Shown: positions 48,087 to 56,336 of the stretch, in pieces
Layout of the letters: every line of letters begins with the position of its first letter
Numbering within the stretch: position 1 is the stretch's first letter
From: Sulfurimonas sp.
GTDB taxonomy: Bacteria > Campylobacterota > Campylobacteria > Campylobacterales > Sulfurimonadaceae
Reading direction: 5' to 3'
Length of the DNA: 64,000 nt
NCBI RefSeq assembly: GCF_041583195.1
Contig: NZ_JBFHGL010000002.1
Coordinates: forward strand, 124,001-188,000
Position numbers and translations under genes: made by a program
The notes under the pieces: generated by a model
The model's input: only the letters and a program-made list of their open reading frames with translations
Told to the model about the DNA's origin: nothing
Databases searched by the model: none

Positions 48087-48151
48087 TGTATATCTTTTTT
48101 GCGTATGTTATCTTTTTTTGTATAATTTCGCTTTTAATTTAGGAGATATAT

Positions 48152-48862
48152 ATGAAATTTAACAAATCTTTAATAACAAACTTTATTGCTATTTTATTGA
48201 TTTTAATATCTTTTTTTATAGACGAATCGATATCAAAATACTTTTTATTTACTGGGCTTTTTGCACTATCTGGTGCTATCACAAATCAACTGGCTATACA
48301 TATGCTGTTTGAGCGTGTACCTCTGCTTTACGGTTCAGGAGTTATACCAAACAAGTTTGAGTCTTTTAAGACTTCAATTAAAACTCTTATGATGGAACAG
48401 TTCTTTACAAAAGAGCAGCTTGAGAACTTTTTTGAAAAAGAGGAAAAAAAGATTGATTTAACACCAATTATAGGAAAAACCGACTTTTCACCTGCATACG
48501 ATGCACTTACAAAAACAGTTATGGAATCATCTTTTGGTGGAATGCTAGGTATGTTTGGTGGTGAAAAAGCATTAGAAGGATTAAGAGAACCGTTTACAAC
48601 AAAACTGAAAAGTGCAGTAATTAAAATAACATCATCTGAGAGTTTTGATAAAACTCTCCAACAACACATAAAAAGTTCTCATTTAAGTGATGACCTGATC
48701 AGCTCAGTTGAGAGTATAATAGATGAAAGATTAAATCAAATGACGCCTAAAATGGTAAAAGATATAATCCAAGAACTCATCAAAACACATCTTGGATGGC
48801 TTGTTGTTTGGGGTGGTGTTTTTGGTGGACTTATTGGATTAATAAGTTCGTTTATTCTATAG
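48152..48862 (+). CDS. DUF445-family membrane protein
   Basis: The 236-residue protein matches DUF445 (YheB/YtaF-like): N-terminal membrane helices, the NQLAIHMLFER and GSGVIPNKFESFK motifs, a helical soluble middle, and a C-terminal membrane helix (WGGVFGGLIGLISSF). The family function is unknown. An AGGAGA ribosome-binding site precedes the ATG. It appears monocistronic. Confidence 0.85.
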   Translation: MKFNKSLITNFIAILLILISFFIDESISKYFLFTGLFALSGAITNQLAIHMLFERVPLLYGSGVIPNKFESFKTSIKTLMMEQFFTKEQLENFFEKEEKKIDLTPIIGKTDFSPAYDALTKTVMESSFGGMLGMFGGEKALEGLREPFTTKLKSAVIKITSSESFDKTLQQHIKSSHLSDDLISSVESIIDERLNQMTPKMVKDIIQELIKTHLGWLVVWGGVFGGLIGLISSFIL

Positions 48863-48899
48863 TTATAGAAAAACTATTTATCATAATTAATAATTACAG

Positions 48900-48905
48900 T
48901 ATAAT
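48900..48905 (+). promoter_or_regulatory. Candidate -10 box for the membrane coiled-coil gene
   Basis: TATAAT followed by a GCGCG discriminator, 31 bases before the ATG at 48937, in a 74-base gap. A GAGGGA ribosome-binding site follows. Confidence 0.5.
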
Positions 48906-48936
48906 AGCGCGATTTAATTATTGAGGGAAATATATA

Positions 48937-50391
48937 ATGGGAAATCCAAGACTTTATCAGATAGGTGTCAGGCTAGTTAAATTTGCATGGGTTGTTGAAA
49001 TAATAGCTGTAATGATAGGCTTTTTAATTTCAGTAATTGTTGCTTATTCTGCCTATGAAGCTATTAATCATATTGATAAAGATATGACATTTAATGATTA
49101 TTCATCTATATTTGTAGCAGGACTTCCATTTTTACTAGTTGCAGTTGTTGAAGCTACTAAAATACCTATTGCTACAGCTTTAATGTATGCCAAACATACT
49201 TCTTGGAGGATTATGTTGTTTATTGGCGTTTTATTATTGGTAACTATCACATTTGAGACTATGATGAATGGTTTTGAAAGAAACTTTTCAAACCTAACAT
49301 TTGCAATTCAAGAACGTAAAAATGAAGCTCTTCTACTTCAAGGTAAAATTGATGATATAGAACATAAAAAACAGGTTATAGATACAATTAAAGCTGAAAA
49401 GATAGAAGTAGAATATGCAAATACATTAGCAAAAGCAAATATGAACTTTAATCAACAAGTTGAACGTCAGAGTGAATATATACAAAACCAGTTAAATAAT
49501 ATAGACAAAAACTTTAAAGAAAAGATTGATGCTGAATTAAATACACTCTATGATAAAGAAAGCAAGATTTATGAAGCCTGGGATAAAGAAAGAGAAACAA
49601 TGCAAAAGCGTTTAAGAGACTTGCTAAATAAAAATCTTAAAGGTGCAGGCATAGATAAACAAAAATTATCTAAAGAACTAGATGATTTAAAAGCTGAAAT
49701 GAAAAGAAAAATGGAAGATGCTAACTTTCTTACTCGACCTGCTGTTGAAAAAAAATATAGAGCACTAATTGAAAAAAAAGAAAAGCGTTTATATAAGGTA
49801 TCTGATTTTGCGACAGGTTCTAAAGCACTTGATCAACAAACAGGTACAGAACAACAACTTCAAAAACAGTTGCAAATAGTTGGTAATAACTATCAAAAAC
49901 GTATTGATGCAATAAGAGTTCGCATCGATTATCTAAATAACCAAATTAAAGAACAACAAAATGCAAATGAAGAACAACAAAAAAAATATCGTTCAGAATT
50001 GGCAGAGTTTACGTCAACAGCTATACAAAATAAATCAAGTATAATTCAAAGAGCAAACATTAGAAAGAAAGAGTTATATGAAGATTACAGAGTAATACAA
50101 TCTAAGCTTAAACTATTGGATGCCGAAATATTTGAACTTAAAAAAGATCAAACTGAACTAGAATATGAGATGAATAAAATGGTTAATCAAAACCAAGTAT
50201 ATCGCGTTGCTGCATATATAAGTGACAAAGACAATGGTTTAGATGTACCTAAACATATTGTTGGTTTAGTAGCACTTATATGGTTTTCGTCTTTGGCTTT
50301 TATTAGTGCCATTACAGGTGTATTTTTAGCAATAGCAGGAATATATATTCAAAAATGTTACAATCCTGAATTAACTAGGCAGACTATTTAA
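48937..50391 (+). CDS. Membrane protein with long cytoplasmic coiled coil, unknown function
   Basis: I do not recognise this 484-residue protein. It has three to four N-terminal membrane segments (about 12-115), a highly charged coiled coil (about 125-430, many Lys/Glu/Gln heptads), and a last membrane segment near the C terminus (GLVALIWFSSLAFISAITGVF). A loop of some 300 residues between membrane parts is unusual; the layout recalls DUF4407-like proteins. It may act as a spacer or scaffold. The YgbA-like gene follows after 30 bases. Confidence 0.75.
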   Translation: MGNPRLYQIGVRLVKFAWVVEIIAVMIGFLISVIVAYSAYEAINHIDKDMTFNDYSSIFVAGLPFLLVAVVEATKIPIATALMYAKHTSWRIMLFIGVLLLVTITFETMMNGFERNFSNLTFAIQERKNEALLLQGKIDDIEHKKQVIDTIKAEKIEVEYANTLAKANMNFNQQVERQSEYIQNQLNNIDKNFKEKIDAELNTLYDKESKIYEAWDKERETMQKRLRDLLNKNLKGAGIDKQKLSKELDDLKAEMKRKMEDANFLTRPAVEKKYRALIEKKEKRLYKVSDFATGSKALDQQTGTEQQLQKQLQIVGNNYQKRIDAIRVRIDYLNNQIKEQQNANEEQQKKYRSELAEFTSTAIQNKSSIIQRANIRKKELYEDYRVIQSKLKLLDAEIFELKKDQTELEYEMNKMVNQNQVYRVAAYISDKDNGLDVPKHIVGLVALIWFSSLAFISAITGVFLAIAGIYIQKCYNPELTRQTI

Positions 50392-50421
50392 TTATTTACC
50401 TGTTCTTTAGGACAACAATAT

Positions 50422-50775
50422 ATGAAGCAAAAAAAATTTATTCAAGATTGTAAAACCGTTTCAAAATTTATTCAATACTATTGTGACCATGAACACATAG
50501 AAGAAAAAAATGACGGTTTTATAGAACTTATATATAGGTCTGAAGATCTCAACATGCAGATTCACTACAATCTATGCGATGAGTGTAAAGATACACTGCA
50601 CTACTCATATAAAAGGCTTCAGGAATGCCCGTATGAAGAAAAAACTAGCTGTAGAAAATGTTCAGAGCCATGTTATGATAGACCAAAGTGGAAACTCTTA
50701 GCAAAAATTATGCGTTATAGCGGGTTAAGACTTGGATTTATAAAAGTTAAAAAGATGTTTACTCGATCTCTATGA
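50422..50775 (+). CDS. YgbA-like (nitrous oxide-stimulated promoter) family protein
   Basis: The 117-residue protein matches the YgbA_NO family: an early IQYYCDHEH, then CDECKD, YSYKRLQECPYEE, CRKCSEPCYD and the end MRYSGLRLGF. The many cysteines suggest a metal or Fe-S site. In enterobacteria the homologue is NsrR-controlled and protects against nitric oxide damage. Denitrifying Campylobacterota make NO, which fits. It may be co-transcribed with the coiled-coil gene. Confidence 0.85.
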   Translation: MKQKKFIQDCKTVSKFIQYYCDHEHIEEKNDGFIELIYRSEDLNMQIHYNLCDECKDTLHYSYKRLQECPYEEKTSCRKCSEPCYDRPKWKLLAKIMRYSGLRLGFIKVKKMFTRSL

Positions 50776-50780
50776 TAAGT

Positions 50781-51257
50781 CTATTTATTATGGCAAGCAT
50801 AACATAAAGCACTGCCTTTATTCTCATTTCTAAGGTATCGCTTATAAGGGCTAGGATCACCATCTTTAATTCCGTATTTGTCATGACAACTAATACATTC
50901 TACTTTACCATTTACTAGTAAATCGTTAACAGTTTTAGCACCCCTAATAGCCGTTACGGCATCGGTTTTAGGTCTTAAGCCAGCTATACCTTCAATATAT
51001 TCAATTGATACGGGATGACTGCCTTCCATAAAATTTCCAATATTTCTGCCATTTCCTATAGCCATATTCAAAGCATTAACTCCATCATGGCAACCTAAGC
51101 ATACCAAACTCACACTATCAGGTTGGGCATAGACTATAGTTTCTTCTTCACTACCAGATGTTGTATCATTGATTTCACCATTTGGAACAACTACTGCATA
51201 TAGTCCTGTTAAAAGAAGCGAAATTATTATAATGCTTTTAGTAAGGACACTTCTCAT
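50781..51257 (-). CDS. Periplasmic triheme cytochrome c
   Basis: The 158-residue protein has an N-terminal signal sequence (about 1-21) and three CxxCH heme sites: CLGCH (about 53-57), CISCH and CYACH near the C terminus, with GSHPVSIEY supplying a likely distal His. It resembles doubled-CxxCH/NapC-associated small cytochromes of sulfur or nitrogen respiration, but no partner enzyme adjoins it. An S4-domain gene lies 29 bases upstream on the same strand; co-transcription is possible though functionally odd. Confidence 0.88.
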   Translation of the reverse strand: MRSVLTKSIIIISLLLTGLYAVVVPNGEINDTTSGSEEETIVYAQPDSVSLVCLGCHDGVNALNMAIGNGRNIGNFMEGSHPVSIEYIEGIAGLRPKTDAVTAIRGAKTVNDLLVNGKVECISCHDKYGIKDGDPSPYKRYLRNENKGSALCYACHNK

Positions 51258-51286
51258 CTGCTATTCCTTAAACAATCTATGTTTAT

Positions 51287-51493
51287 TTACTTAATCTCAA
51301 TGATCACATCGGCTATCTGAATTGTATCACCGCTTATAATTTTTGCTCTTTTTCTAGTTTCAACCTCTCCGTTTCTTATCACGTGGCCTTCTGCTACAAT
51401 TATTTTTGCCTGAGCACCGCTATCAACTAAATCAAGTATCTTTATAAGTTTGTAAAGTTCAATGTAGTCATCTTCTAATTTAAAAGTTATCAT
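51287..51493 (-). CDS. S4-domain RNA-binding protein (YbcJ-like)
   Basis: The 68-residue protein is a minimal S4 domain: LYKLIKILDLVDSGAQAKIIVAEGHV and NGEVETRKRAK include the conserved basic surface. Such proteins bind ribosomal or transfer RNA, and some take part in ribosome quality control. It heads a possible pair with the triheme cytochrome and is divergent from the SprA-like gene. Confidence 0.85.
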   Translation of the reverse strand: MITFKLEDDYIELYKLIKILDLVDSGAQAKIIVAEGHVIRNGEVETRKRAKIISGDTIQIADVIIEIK

Positions 51494-51577
51494 ATTTATT
51501 TTTCCGTTGTATTAATTTTAAAATAATAGCGAAAATATTAAAAAACTTCTTAAAGTGTTATTTAAAATTATCAGATG

Positions 51578-51583
51578 TATAAT
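51578..51583 (+). promoter_or_regulatory. Candidate -10 box placed for a leaderless mRNA (SprA-like gene)
   Basis: TATAAT is followed by seven bases and the ATG at 51591. The intervening TTAGATT is not a ribosome-binding site, so the mRNA may begin at or one base before the start codon. Confidence 0.45.
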
Positions 51584-51590
51584 TTAGATT

Positions 51591-52154
51591 ATGGATATAA
51601 GTAATAATTATGCACTTGACTATTCAAATAGTTACTATTACAACCAAAACAACAAAGATCAGCTAGATTCTAGTGTTAGTGATGAAGAAACAAAAAGCGA
51701 TACTGCTACTCAAGAAGAAAAACCAAAAAATGAAAACGAGTTGGAACTAGATGAAAAAAGAGTTGTTTTTGAGCTTCAAGCCAGAGATACCGAAGTAAGA
51801 GCTCACGAAGCTGCCCATCAAGCAGCAGGTGGCGGTATGACAGGTGGTGCAAACTTTACATATGAGCGCGGACCTGATGGAAAAATGTATGCCGTTGGCG
51901 GTGAAGTACCTATATCTATGCCAAAAGGTTCTAAGCCAGAAGAGATCATTTCAAACGCTCAGCAAGTTATTGCTGCAGCACTAGCTCCAGCTGATCCAAG
52001 TGCACAAGACATGTCTGTAGCATCGAGTGCCAGAGCTATGATGATTCAAGCTCAACAAGAAAAAGCAAAAGAAGCATACGACAATTTATCTTCTTCAAAC
52101 GATAAGAAAGATGAAGAAAACACCTCTCTTATAAGAATAGACATATCCGCTTAA
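51591..52154 (+). CDS. SprA-related putative metalloprotease
   Basis: The 187-residue protein has an acidic, low-complexity N-terminal third, then the SprA-related core: RDTEVRAHEAAHQAAGG (zinc-type HExxH-like motif HEAAH at about 83-87), GANFTYERGPDGK, GEVPISMP and QQVIAAALAPADPSAQD. No signal peptide. I recall that the family is widespread in flagellated bacteria and is called a putative metalloprotease, without proven activity. The stop interlocks with that of the convergent 183-residue gene (TTAA). Confidence 0.85.
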   Translation: MDISNNYALDYSNSYYYNQNNKDQLDSSVSDEETKSDTATQEEKPKNENELELDEKRVVFELQARDTEVRAHEAAHQAAGGGMTGGANFTYERGPDGKMYAVGGEVPISMPKGSKPEEIISNAQQVIAAALAPADPSAQDMSVASSARAMMIQAQQEKAKEAYDNLSSSNDKKDEENTSLIRIDISA

Positions 52155-52702
52155 ACACTCTGATCTATAATTGAAAATCCTAAATCAGTCATAGCTTTAT
52201 CTACAAGCTCAATCGCAGCCTTCATAGTCTCTTGAGATATTTCTGGAAGTTCCCCTCCCCACATCTCTTCAGCTTGTTTAAAACCTTCAAGCATACCTTC
52301 ACGTCCTGCACGCATTAGATTTTCATCTCCGCCTGCACCGTTGATAACAAAGTTTGCTATACGTTCAGATGTCTGAGTAACTCCAAAAAAACCGTCTTCA
52401 GCTACTAAAGCTGCAGCTTCTTCTTGTGAGAGTTCAGCTATAGGTTTACCCTCATAACCAATATCACTGAGAAAATTTTGAAAATCTTCATATTGAGATA
52501 AGAAGTCATCTTGTTTTTCAGAAACACCTATCTGAATATTTGTAAAGTTAAAAGTAAAAGCAAGCGAATTTTGTTCAATCTGTTCTCTAATCTCTTTAAC
52601 TTCATCTTTTGAAAGTTTTTGAGTATACAAAGGTTTAATCGGATTAGCTTCTTTATTGCTAGCTATATAACCAGTCCTAGACATATTTGATGAGACTTCC
52701 AT
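52151..52702 (-). CDS. Unrecognised 183-residue protein, convergent with SprA-like gene
   Basis: The acidic protein has no signal peptide or membrane segment. The start MEVSSNMSRTGYIAS is reminiscent of flagellar-exported or surface-associated proteins; the middle contains QNFLSDIGYEGKPI and the end a predicted helical GREGMLEGFKQAEEMWG. I recall similar proteins in related genomes carrying an unhelpful hydrogenase-4 component G label, which nothing here supports. A GGGGGTG ribosome-binding site precedes the ATG, with TATAAT at 52769-52774. Confidence 0.7.
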   Translation of the reverse strand: MEVSSNMSRTGYIASNKEANPIKPLYTQKLSKDEVKEIREQIEQNSLAFTFNFTNIQIGVSEKQDDFLSQYEDFQNFLSDIGYEGKPIAELSQEEAAALVAEDGFFGVTQTSERIANFVINGAGGDENLMRAGREGMLEGFKQAEEMWGGELPEISQETMKAAIELVDKAMTDLGFSIIDQSV

Positions 52703-52921
52703 TTCACACCCCCTAGTACAAGATTTTTTGGAGAAATATTAACTGTGTAAAAACTTCTCCTCTTAGTCATTATATCGACATATTTTAACAATTTTTTATA
52801 AAATTTTTCAAAAAACATATAAATTTTCTAAAACTTTGGCTATACTTTCTCATAAGATGAGAGATAGAAATAGAGCTAGTCTATTTTTTAGATTGATTCG
52901 CATATAATTTAAAGGTAGACA
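52703..52921. promoter_or_regulatory. Divergent control region upstream of the cold-shock gene
   Basis: This 219-base gap is the longest in the window. On the minus strand TATAAT at 52769-52774 serves the 183-residue gene. On the plus strand TATACT at 52841-52846 would give a leader of about 69 bases for the cold-shock gene, typical of cold-shock mRNAs; a second TATAAT at 52903-52908 would cut off most of the leader, including the AAAGG ribosome-binding site, so it is less likely. The centre (52780-52830) is nearly pure A/T. No gene is seen. Confidence 0.5.
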
Positions 52922-53140
52922 ATGGCAGAGCTATTAGATGGAACAGTAAAGTGGTTCAACGATGAAAAAGGTTATGGTTTCATAGAACAAAAAGATGGTG
53001 GAAAAGATGTATTTGTACACTTTCGTCAAGTAAACAATCCAGATGGTGGTCGTGTAACACTAAAAGATGGACAAGCAGTAACATTTGAAATAGGTGAAGG
53101 ACAAAAAGGTCCTCAAGCTGAAAACGTAACAGCTGTATAA
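52922..53140 (+). CDS. Cold-shock domain protein
   Basis: The 72-residue single cold-shock domain has both RNA-binding motifs: [12 protein letters not shown] and DVFVHFRQV. Such proteins melt RNA structure and act as RNA chaperones, in cold or constitutively. The AAAGGTAG ribosome-binding site is good. It has a long leader and ends at a shared hairpin with ackA. Confidence 0.93.
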   Translation: MAELLDGTVKWFNDEKGYGFIEQKDGGKDVFVHFRQVNNPDGGRVTLKDGQAVTFEIGEGQKGPQAENVTAV

Positions 53141-53156
53141 TCTTTTATATATACAA

Positions 53157-53181
53157 ATAGCTAGATTATCTGTCTAGCTAT
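53157..53181. terminator. Hairpin between cold-shock gene and ackA
   Basis: A perfect 9-bp stem, ATAGCTAGA / TCTAGCTAT with a 7-base loop, lies between the convergent ends and contains the ackA stop. The T-rich flank is better on the minus strand (TTTGTATATAT), so it fits best as an ackA terminator that may also serve the cold-shock gene. Confidence 0.6.
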
Positions 53182-54174
53182 CTCCAACTCTTCATTTGTA
53201 TCGATTACAAAAACATTTTTTACATCTAAATTTTTAGTCACTCTATCTCGTATATATTCAGAATGTTCCCCTATTCCGCCTGTGAATACAAGAGCATCTA
53301 CTCTTTCTAAAAGACTCATATATGCACCTACGTATTTTCTAACACGTCTTACCATCATATCAAGTGCGAGTTTTGATCTTTGATCGTCTGAGGCGATTAT
53401 TGTTCTAACGTCACTCTCTCCACAAATACCTTTAAGTCCGGACTTTTTATTAAGTATATTGTCCATCTCATTTACATCATATCCGAGTGTTCTTTGTAAA
53501 TACAGCACTATTGCAGGGTCTATATCACCGCTACGCGTACCCATTATAAGACCTTCAAGAGGTGTAAAGCCCATAGACGTATCTATGCTTTTTCCATTCT
53601 CTATCGCACATATACTTTCACCGTTTCCAAGATGCATAGATATTATATTTAATTCATTTAGAGGTTTATTCAACTTTTTAGCTGCCTCTTTGGCAATGTA
53701 AAAATGACTTGTTCCGTGAAAACCGTAACGACGAATTCCATACTTTTCATACATCTCATAAGGGAGTGCATACATATAAGCTTCTTGTGGCATTGTAGTA
53801 TGAAATGCAGTATCAAAAACGGCATATTGTTTTATATTTGGAGCAATATGTGCAACAGATATAATACCTTGAAGATTTGCAGGATTATGAAGCGGTGCAA
53901 GAAGACTTAGTTTATCTATCTTTTTTATGACTTCACTAGTAATAAGTGTAGCAGTTTTAAATTTTTCACCCCCGTGAACAACTCTGTGACCTACTGCATC
54001 GAGTTCATAAAAACTTATTCCAATTTTTGATAATTCTTCTATGACTTTATTCAGTGCATCTACATGGGAATCTATCTCTTCTAAATTTAACTGAAAAATC
54101 ACACTCTCATCTTCCATGTTAAAAAGTTTAAATTTTAAAGATGAACTTCCTGAATTAATGACAGCTAGTTTCAT
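53161..54174 (-). CDS. ackA: Acetate kinase, compact form
   Basis: AckA makes acetate and ATP from acetyl phosphate, or the reverse. All catalytic regions are there: VINSGSSSLKFKL at the start, GHRVVHGG, RRYGFHGTSH, GTRSGDIDP, FTGGIGEHSEYIR and TNEELEIAR at the end. At 337 residues it is about 60 shorter than E. coli AckA (400), with shortened segments near residues 30-45 and between IRDRV and the final motif. Since every key residue remains, I expect activity. It overlaps pta by 20 bases; pta-ackA order is as in many bacteria. Confidence 0.93.
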   Translation of the reverse strand: MKLAVINSGSSSLKFKLFNMEDESVIFQLNLEEIDSHVDALNKVIEELSKIGISFYELDAVGHRVVHGGEKFKTATLITSEVIKKIDKLSLLAPLHNPANLQGIISVAHIAPNIKQYAVFDTAFHTTMPQEAYMYALPYEMYEKYGIRRYGFHGTSHFYIAKEAAKKLNKPLNELNIISMHLGNGESICAIENGKSIDTSMGFTPLEGLIMGTRSGDIDPAIVLYLQRTLGYDVNEMDNILNKKSGLKGICGESDVRTIIASDDQRSKLALDMMVRRVRKYVGAYMSLLERVDALVFTGGIGEHSEYIRDRVTKNLDVKNVFVIDTNEELEIARQII

Positions 54175-56251
54175 CTTTTTGCCCTGCCTGTATTGCCGTT
54201 ATTGCAACCGTATTTACTATATCATCCACCAAACAACCACGGCTTAGATCATTTATAGGTTTATTTAACCCTTGAAGAACTGGTCCGATCGCAATAGCAC
54301 CTGATGATCTTTGAACTGCTTTATATGTATTATTACCAGTATTGAGATCTGGAAAAATTAGTACGTTTGCATGTCCTGCCACTGTTGAATCAGGTAGTTT
54401 TTTACTTGCTACATCCAAGTTTATTGCTGCATCGTATTGAATAGGACCTTCAAACTCATACTTATCACAGATATCTTTAACTATTTTAGTAGCTTCTTTC
54501 ACCTTGTCAACATCAGCACCACTTCCGCTGTCACCCGTTGAGTATGATAAAAGCGCAACTTTAGGATCTATTCCAAAAGCTTCTGCTGTTTTAGCAGATG
54601 AGAGAGCTATTTCAGCCAGCTGTTTAGCTGTAGGATCTTGATTTACAGCACAATCTCCATATACAAGGACCTTTGTTTTTAAGCACATGAAAAATACAGA
54701 TGAAACTAATGATACATCAGGAGTTGTTTTAATAATCTGCAGTGCCGGGCGTATAGTATCTCCAGTTGAGTGTTTAGCCCCGCTTACCATACCATCAGCA
54801 TATCCTAAGTGTACCATCATCGTAGCAAAATAGTTTACGTGAGTCATTGCATCTGCAGCACCTTCACGAAGAAGTCCCTTTGCTTTTCTCATCTCATAAA
54901 ACTCATCTATAAACTTATCTGTTAATTCAGATCTATTAGGATCAATTACTGTAGCTTTTTCTAAGTTAAGTCCCAGTTTTCCATACCTGTCTTTTATCTC
55001 ATCTTCATTTCCAAGCAATATTATATTTGCAACATCACGTTTTAATATAATATCTGCTGCACGGAGAATTCTATCATCATCTGATTCCGGGAGTACTATA
55101 GTTTTTTTGTTATGTGAAGCTATATTAAAAAGTTTATATTCAAACATCATAGGTGTCATGACATCGTTTTGTGAGTTTTGAATTTTTTCTTCTATCTTTT
55201 TAATATCTACATTGTTATTAAACATACCAAGAGCAAGTGCAATTTTACGGGTACTATTAACCCTTAGTCTTGAACTTAGATTTGATATATTTTTTGCAGT
55301 TTCATATGTGTCTGTAGTAACTGATAGTATAGGTGTGTTTATATCGTTAAGCCCGTCAATAAGTTTTTGAATATTAGGATGCATATCTAATTCAAAAGGG
55401 AAAACTATGCCGGCTATATTTGGATAATTTTTAGAATAAATAGCACCTAAAATACCAAGTATAATTTCACTTCTGTCAGGCGGTACTATTACAAGTTCGC
55501 CATCTTCTATAACACCTAAGAAATTATCTAAAGACAAAGCTACGACTTTTACAGATTTTATAACTCTTGAGTTATCAAGTTCATCCATCATAACGACATC
55601 TGCATCAAGTCCGTTAATTACGTCTGCAATGCTAAGATATGTAAGTTCTTCAACTTCAGGCAACAGATATACATCATCAATATTTTTTGTTTTTTTACTT
55701 AAAAGGTCTAGCTGTTTCTCATCAAGTCTATTTACGAATGTAGCAAAGTGTGTACAGCCTTCTCTTTTTAGGTTTTCATTTTCTATTAAAATATACTCAT
55801 ATATATCATCTGCATCTTTATTTTTTGCACTAAGTATGTTTAGAACTGGTGAACCAAAGTTTTGGGCGATTAGTATATTTATGTCAAAATTTATGGTGTT
55901 TGTTAAAAATGAGCGTCTGATCCCCTCACATAAAACAAAATCATATTCATCTTCAAGTTTTTTAAACTTTTTGATCAGAAGATTTATAAGCTCATTTGTT
56001 TTGTTCTCAGATATCATTTGCTCTACAAACTCTATATCATAACCAAAACATTCCTCATACTTCATATCTAAAGAGTATCGCTCTTTTATAAAGCTTATGT
56101 CCCCATCCATAACACTTTCATCATAGACAATAGGTCTGAAAAAAGCAACTCGGGGAATATTTGTCTTTAACACTTCCATCATACCCATAGTAATGAAAAG
56201 CGTACCGGCATTTTTTTCTTGTGATGATATATACAAAGATTTTGTTTTCAT
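54155..56251 (-). CDS. pta: Phosphate acetyltransferase, long form
   Basis: Pta interconverts acetyl-CoA and acetyl phosphate. The ATG at 56251 gives 698 residues and begins KTKSLYISSQEKNAG, aligning with the family N terminus (E. coli MSRIIMLIPTG); an in-frame ATG at 56290 is less likely. The layout is the long E. coli type: an N-terminal P-loop-like domain, a DRTGG middle domain, and a C-terminal PTA domain (MMFEYKLFNIA to the end). No ribosome-binding site is seen, and TATAAT lies six bases before the ATG. The gene is divergent from a PAS-SpoIIE phosphatase. Confidence 0.93.
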   Translation of the reverse strand: MKTKSLYISSQEKNAGTLFITMGMMEVLKTNIPRVAFFRPIVYDESVMDGDISFIKERYSLDMKYEECFGYDIEFVEQMISENKTNELINLLIKKFKKLEDEYDFVLCEGIRRSFLTNTINFDINILIAQNFGSPVLNILSAKNKDADDIYEYILIENENLKREGCTHFATFVNRLDEKQLDLLSKKTKNIDDVYLLPEVEELTYLSIADVINGLDADVVMMDELDNSRVIKSVKVVALSLDNFLGVIEDGELVIVPPDRSEIILGILGAIYSKNYPNIAGIVFPFELDMHPNIQKLIDGLNDINTPILSVTTDTYETAKNISNLSSRLRVNSTRKIALALGMFNNNVDIKKIEEKIQNSQNDVMTPMMFEYKLFNIASHNKKTIVLPESDDDRILRAADIILKRDVANIILLGNEDEIKDRYGKLGLNLEKATVIDPNRSELTDKFIDEFYEMRKAKGLLREGAADAMTHVNYFATMMVHLGYADGMVSGAKHSTGDTIRPALQIIKTTPDVSLVSSVFFMCLKTKVLVYGDCAVNQDPTAKQLAEIALSSAKTAEAFGIDPKVALLSYSTGDSGSGADVDKVKEATKIVKDICDKYEFEGPIQYDAAINLDVASKKLPDSTVAGHANVLIFPDLNTGNNTYKAVQRSSGAIAIGPVLQGLNKPINDLSRGCLVDDIVNTVAITAIQAGQKDETSCH

Positions 56252-56257
56252 AAAGAT

Positions 56258-56263
56258 ATTATA
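56258..56263 (-). promoter_or_regulatory. Candidate -10 box placed for a leaderless pta mRNA
   Basis: Minus strand GC-TATAAT, six bases, ATG at 56251. An inverted repeat, AATAGT-GTT-ACTATT at 56273-56287, overlaps the -35 region and could be an operator. Confidence 0.45.
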
Positions 56264-56324
56264 GCATGATGTAATAGTGTTACTATTCACACAGTAATAA
56301 TTTTGTAATCACAAGTTTTTATAA

Positions 56325-56330
56325 TATAAT
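56325..56330 (+). promoter_or_regulatory. Candidate -10 box placed for a leaderless PAS-SpoIIE mRNA
   Basis: TATAAT, then six bases (TTTAGG), then the ATG at 56337. An overlapping TATAAT at 56320-56325 would give a leader of only a few bases. The AGG directly against the ATG is too close to act as a normal ribosome-binding site. Confidence 0.4.
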
Positions 56331-56336
56331 TTTAGG

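Noticed and set aside
48854-48871. Inverted repeat TTCTATA-GT-TATAGAA after the DUF445 gene as a terminator
   Set aside because: The arms are nearly all A/T and no T tract follows in the gene direction; stability is doubtful.
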